From Selenomonadales bacterium (lineage in GTDB: Bacteria > Bacillota > Negativicutes > Sporomusales > UBA7701): 49,609 nt of DNA. The stretch lies in the NCBI GenBank assembly GCA_029975165.1, contig JARKPR010000015.1, positions 1 to 49,609 on the forward strand, given 5' to 3'. A model generated the notes under the pieces. The model saw nothing but the letters and a program-made list of their open reading frames with translations. It searched no databases and was not told the DNA's origin. Numbering within the stretch: the stretch's first letter is position 1; every line of letters starts with the position of its first letter. The position numbers were made by a program, and so were the translations under genes. This document shows positions 45,941 to 49,609 of this stretch, one piece after another.

Positions 45941-47027
45941 CTTCGCTTTTGTCGTTCATCCTCTCACCGCGCGCGATTTCTGCCGCAAATTCCCGTTTGC
46001 GAAAAACTGGTCGGACGGGTTCATCGAGGGGCTGATGCGCTACATCCCCCCGTTCAAGGTATCGAGCATCCGCGGCGTCGTCTCGCCCCACAACCGGACC
46101 GAGGGCTGGTTCGTCGGCTGCCCCCTCACGTCCCGGCAGATGATCGAGATGCCGGAGCCTTATGTGATCAGGAAGATCATCAAAGCCGGCAAGGTCGCCG
46201 AGAAGCTGGGGGCGAAGATCCTCGGCCTGGGCGCCTTCACGTCGGTGGTCGGCGACGCGGGGATAACCATCGCCAAGAACCTCAACATCGCCGTCACGTC
46301 CGGCAACAGCTACACCGTGGCCACTGCCCTGCAGGGGACCCGCCAGGCGGCTAAGCTGCTCGGCCTGAACATCGAGAAGGCCAATGTCGTCGTGCTGGGG
46401 GCCACCGGCTCGGTAGGCGCCGCCTGCGCCCAGCTCCTGGCGCGCGAGGTCCGCTACCTCACGCTGGTCGCCCGCAACGAGGCCAAGCTGGAAAAACTTG
46501 CCGGGCAAATTTTCCGGGCGACAGGTTTAGCGGCCAAAGTAACGGCGAATACTAAGGGGGCACTCAAAGCGGCCGACATCGTCATCGCCGTGACGAGCGC
46601 GGTCGACACCCTCATCGAGCCCGAAGACCTCAAAACAGGGGCGATCGTCTGCGACGTATCCCGGCCCCGCAACGTATCCCGGCGGGTGGTGGAGGCGCGC
46701 GACGACGTGCTGGTGATCGAGGGCGGCGTCGTCGAGGTCCCCGGCGATGTGGAATTCGGCCTGGATTTCGGTTTCCCGCCCCGCACGGCTTACGCCTGCA
46801 TGGCCGAGACGATGATCCTGGCTCTGGAGAAACGGTACGAAAATTTCTCCCTCGGCCGCGACCTGACGGTGAAGCAGATCGAGACGATCGAGCAGCTGGC
46901 AAGCAAGCACGGGTTCCGGCTGGCCGGGTTCCGCAGCTTTGAACGGGCCGTAAGCCCCGGAGAGATCGAGAACGTCAAGGAAAAAATCCGGGCGAGGAGC
47001 GCCCTGCTTAAGGAGGGAATCTGCTAG
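45933..47027 (+). CDS. Acyl-ACP-reductase-like NAD(P)-dependent dehydrogenase
   Basis: 364 residues. The Rossmann motif GATGSVGAA lies at 156-164. Several stretches parallel cyanobacterial long-chain acyl-ACP reductase as I recall it: LGAFTSVVGD (GGFTSI), TSGNSYT (TTGNTHT), EGGVVE (NGGVVE), AYACMAETMIL with Cys289 (FACFAEAMLL with the thioester Cys294) and ENFSLGRDLTVKQIETIEQL then ASKHGF. The enzyme may reduce an acyl thioester to an aldehyde. ATG 45933 follows AAGGAGG. Databases may call it a predicted amino acid dehydrogenase; the substrate is unproven. Confidence 0.78.
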   Translation: MDNFAFVVHPLTARDFCRKFPFAKNWSDGFIEGLMRYIPPFKVSSIRGVVSPHNRTEGWFVGCPLTSRQMIEMPEPYVIRKIIKAGKVAEKLGAKILGLGAFTSVVGDAGITIAKNLNIAVTSGNSYTVATALQGTRQAAKLLGLNIEKANVVVLGATGSVGAACAQLLAREVRYLTLVARNEAKLEKLAGQIFRATGLAAKVTANTKGALKAADIVIAVTSAVDTLIEPEDLKTGAIVCDVSRPRNVSRRVVEARDDVLVIEGGVVEVPGDVEFGLDFGFPPRTAYACMAETMILALEKRYENFSLGRDLTVKQIETIEQLASKHGFRLAGFRSFERAVSPGEIENVKEKIRARSALLKEGIC

Positions 47028-47033
47028 AAATCG

Positions 47034-47062
47034 TTGACAAATGGCTGTTTTACGCCTATAAT
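47034..47062 (+). promoter_or_regulatory. Sigma-A promoter of greA-lysS
   Basis: TTGACA (47034-47039), 17 bases, TATAAT (47057-47062): consensus hexamers and spacing. The resulting leader of about 155 bases contains the hairpin AGTGTCAAG / CTTGACACT near 47099-47123. Confidence 0.88.
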
Positions 47063-47224
47063 AAATGCCAATGAGGGGGAAACATCCTTATAGAAACAAG
47101 TGTCAAGTTGTTCGCTTGACACTATTTATATTGCCTGGGGCGGTCGGGAGGCATCGCTCCTGCCGCATGAATAATATATATACAGGTTGGGACGCAATTT
47201 CACGGATAAAAGGAGAGCGGAAGC

Positions 47225-49227
<2,003 letters not shown>

Positions 49228-49240
49228 CGCAGTACCAAAA

Positions 49241-49263
49241 GCAGGCCGCGGCCTGCTTTTTTA
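49241..49263 (+). terminator. Terminator after lysS
   Basis: GCAGGCC (49241-49247) pairs with GGCCTGC (49250-49256), followed by TTTTTTATTT. Confidence 0.88.
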
Positions 49264-49280
49264 TTTCCTCTACGCATAGG

Positions 49281-49409
49281 AAGCATCTTGGAGATATCGT
49301 CCATGGCTTCATCCTCGCCCTCCGGCTCATCCTGCCCCTCGGCGTGCAGAACGTCTTTATTTGGGCCAGCGGCGTCTATCTTCTCCACAGCCTGCTTTTG
49401 GCGCTCTAG
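49281..49409 (+). pseudogene. Remnant of a LysE-family amino acid exporter
   Basis: In the frame read from 49281, with no start codon and a stop at 49407, the translation includes VHGFILALRLILPLGVQNV followed by FIW. This matches the first membrane segment of LysE/ArgO-type exporters, which I recall as HGxxLxxGLILPLGVQNVF. The next residues do not continue the family, and the frame ends after about 40 codons instead of ~200. It is most simply a decayed gene fragment in the lysS-rRNA gap. Confidence 0.5.
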
Positions 49410-49413
49410 CGGC

Positions 49414-49478
49414 TTGACAACCGGCGGCCGCTGTGATAACATATCATCTGCGCCGCATAAGTAATTGCGGCGGTTTTT
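49414..49478 (+). promoter_or_regulatory. Promoter-like sequence followed by a terminator hairpin
   Basis: TTGACA (49414-49419), 17 bases, TAACAT (49437-49442). Nine bases later CGCCGC (49451-49456) pairs with GCGGCG (49467-49472), followed by GTTTTT. Any transcript begun here would stop almost at once, so it may be a relic or a source of a very short RNA. Confidence 0.35.
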
Positions 49479-49493
49479 ACCGGGAATTGCCTA

Positions 49494-49523
49494 TTGACAC
49501 AAGCCGTTAGGGCGTGTTAATAT
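49494..49523 (+). promoter_or_regulatory. Probable rRNA operon promoter P1 (P2 -35 at the window edge)
   Basis: TTGACA (49494-49499), 18 bases, TAATAT (49518-49523), then a GC-rich leader with AAAGTCGCCGCAAGCGG. A second TTGACA (49601-49606) lies at the edge of the window, about 107 bases on. Tandem strong promoters after lysS and no coding frame suggest an rRNA operon just outside; no rRNA is visible here. Confidence 0.5.
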
Positions 49524-49609
49524 AACAAAGTCGCCGCAAGCGGAACTGGAGCAAAAGGCCAGGGGAGGCAAGCAGCGGCAAGAATGGAAAAAAGCGAAAG
49601 TTGACAAAG

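Noticed and set aside
49445-49456. CATCTGCGCCGC as a possible fifth copy of the palindromic repeat
   Set aside because: Only the first eight bases match the core; the partner core and the outer arms are missing, and the bases belong to a short terminator hairpin.

Overview
The window reads as a chromosome segment of a GC-rich, spore-forming anaerobic Firmicute, most likely a Sporomusaceae-type Negativicute. This rests on the sporulation and germination genes (spo0F, fin, spoVT, yabP, yabQ, spoIIE, a gerABC operon), on a gene order that follows the Bacillus subtilis spoVC-to-ftsH region (fin-mfd-spoVT-spoVB-like-mazG ... yabP-yabQ-divIC-yabR-spoIIE ... tilS-hpt-ftsH), and on strong G/C third positions. 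The genus is inference. No CRISPR array, tRNA or complete insertion sequence was seen.

Layout. 1-1386: 3' part of pyrG, whose first ~960 bases have a different codon style from everything after them. 1493-5371: sppA, a Yip1-type membrane protein and a large uncharacterised lipoprotein. 5415-7348: spo0F behind a sigma-H-type promoter, a zinc-ribbon protein and a small transaldolase. 7510-8433: a LysM/M23 peptidase with a sigma-G-like promoter. 8435-8581: first copy of a palindromic repeat. 8644-9342: a miniature PrsW-like protein and the anti-sigma factor Fin behind a sigma-F-type promoter. 9504-17071: mfd, spoVT, a SpoVB-like flippase, mazG and hup. 17417-20142: glycolipid glycosyltransferase, uspA (minus strand) and a SpoIID-domain lipoprotein. 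20185-24217: gerABC with a sigma-G-like promoter. 24572-34733: yabP, lytic transglycosylase, yabQ, divIC, yabR, spoIIE, a split ThrE exporter, tilS, hpt and ftsH. 34822-38676: pssA, repeats, an exported repeat protein and a two-component system (minus strand). 38716-42298: panC behind a terminator-bearing leader, then birA-bioY under a BirA operator, then coaX. 42431-47027: dusB coupled to an unknown gene, then a regulator with a palindromic operator followed by two dehydrogenase-like genes, the second resembling cyanobacterial acyl-ACP reductase. 47034-49609: greA, lysS, a remnant of a LysE-type exporter, and what look like rRNA operon promoters running off the right edge.

How it fits together. 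Candidate promoters for Spo0A, sigma-H, sigma-F and sigma-G sit before the genes expected to need them, so much of the sporulation hierarchy can be read from the upstream sequences. panC, coaX, birA and bioY make a cofactor block (pantothenate/CoA and biotin). Points most worth a second look: the acyl-ACP-reductase-like operon, the modular palindromic repeat family (four copies), the pyrG mosaic, the panC leader RNA, the two-component target promoter with four helically phased repeats, and the mini-PrsW/Fin pair.
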